Shown here piece by piece: positions 5,719 to 6,312 of a DNA stretch of 6,312 nt. The stretch lies in NCBI GenBank assembly GCA_019418625.1, contig DYBL01000102.1, forward strand, positions 1 to 6,312. The letters are read 5' to 3'. Under the pieces are notes generated by a model. The model had not been told where the DNA came from. It did no database searches and saw nothing but the letters and a program-made list of their open reading frames with translations. Position 1 is the first letter of the stretch. Every line of letters begins with the position of its first letter. The translations under genes were made by a program, and so were the position numbers. The stretch is from Clostridiales bacterium. Lineage in GTDB: Bacteria; Bacillota; Clostridia; Oscillospirales; Oscillospiraceae.

Positions 5719-6312
5719 TCATACACAGAGAATGCGGTTTTTCAGCTCCACGGCATTGAGCGCAAGCACCGTGCTCTTCTGATCCAGGGGCAATTCATCC
5801 CCATCCACCGTGAAGATCGCGCCGCCGGCCTCCTCCAGGATGATCCGCGCCGCGTTGTGATCCCAGGGGGAGGAGCGCATGGTGACAAACAGATCCGCCC
5901 GGCCAGCAGCCACCTCGCACAGCTCCAGGGCCACGGAGCCGAGACACCGGACTCCCCGTACCTTCCGGGAGAGCCGAATCATCCGCTCCTGATAGGGATG
6001 GGGTTCCAGAAAAGTGTATTGCAGGCCCGGCGTTGTCAGCAGCAACTCCGCCAACTCCCGCCGGCCGGAGGTGTGGATCGGCGTCTGATCCTGCCACGCA
6101 CCGCCGCCGTGCTTTCCCCAGTACAGCGTTTCCCGCTCCACATCCAGCACCAGGCCGAACAGCGGCAAGCGTCCCTCCCAGCACCCCACGGAGATGGCGT
6201 AGTTTTGGTGCTGATTGATAAAATTCGTGGTCCCGTCGATGGGGTCAATATACCAAGTCACCGCCTCGGTGCGATGCGCCTCCGGCGGATACTCCTCCCC
6301 CACGATGGAGTC
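5719..6312 (-). CDS. Inositol monophosphatase-family phosphatase (N-terminus beyond window)
   Basis: The last 197 residues of a Mg-dependent, Li-sensitive-type sugar or inositol phosphatase; the frame is open through the right edge. The window begins in DSIVGEE, whose GEE carries the first metal-binding glutamate. Motif A follows as WYIDPIDGTTNFI, with both metal-binding aspartates. LGSVALELCEVAAGRAD and motif B SSPWDHNAARIILEEAGG complete the active site. A full family member is about 255-270 residues, so roughly 60 residues are missing upstream. A GTG at 6303 could be taken for a start but would cut off the GEE context, so it is rejected. The protein is cytosolic and could act on inositol-1-phosphate, a related sugar phosphate or a nucleotide such as pAp; the exact substrate is not readable. 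It is convergent with the transporter operon and probably unrelated in function. Confidence 0.92.
   Translation of the reverse strand, partial: DSIVGEEYPPEAHRTEAVTWYIDPIDGTTNFINQHQNYAISVGCWEGRLPLFGLVLDVERETLYWGKHGGGAWQDQTPIHTSGRRELAELLLTTPGLQYTFLEPHPYQERMIRLSRKVRGVRCLGSVALELCEVAAGRADLFVTMRSSPWDHNAARIILEEAGGAIFTVDGDELPLDQKSTVLALNAVELKNRILCV

Overview
The window looks like chromosomal DNA from a high-GC Gram-positive gut-type Clostridia (Oscillospiraceae-like, e.g. the Flavonifractor/Intestinimonas/Oscillibacter neighbourhood). This is inferred from strong GGAGG ribosome sites, GC-rich third codon positions, a lipoprotein, and a divergent two-component system plus LanFEG-type ABC transporter. 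The taxon is a guess from style, not a match.

Layout, left to right. (1) Positions 1-74, minus strand: the first 24 codons of what looks like an IS1182/DUF772-type transposase running off the left edge, followed by about 125 bp holding a possible IS end and a weak hairpin. (2) Positions 200-2259, minus strand: a sensor histidine kinase and an OmpR/PhoB-family response regulator. They share a GTGA overlap, are transcribed leftward with the regulator first, and both start at GTG. (3) Positions 2260-2415: a divergent control region with an extended -10 promoter on each side and three 11-bp direct repeats just upstream of the rightward one. (4) Positions 2416-5575, plus strand: a tightly packed operon of an ABC ATPase with an E in place of the Q-loop glutamine, two different six-TM permeases, and a lipoprotein with an 11-residue repeat. 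Junctions are a 17-nt (or 8-nt) overlap, a 13-nt gap and an ATGA overlap. (5) Positions 5576-5718: an intrinsic terminator and a long 39-nt inverted repeat lying between convergent genes. (6) Positions 5719-6312, minus strand: an inositol monophosphatase-family gene whose N-terminus lies beyond the right edge.

The central unit reads as an antimicrobial-peptide sensing and detoxification module, resembling the Cpr/LanFEG clusters of clostridia. The kinase would sense a peptide or envelope signal, the regulator would bind the 11-bp repeats, and the ABC complex (ATPase plus two permeases) would expel the peptide from the membrane. The lipoprotein, co-transcribed as the fourth gene, may act as a surface accessory or immunity protein. 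No lantibiotic precursor or modification gene is visible, so resistance to foreign peptides is more likely than producer self-immunity. The substrate cannot be read from the sequence.
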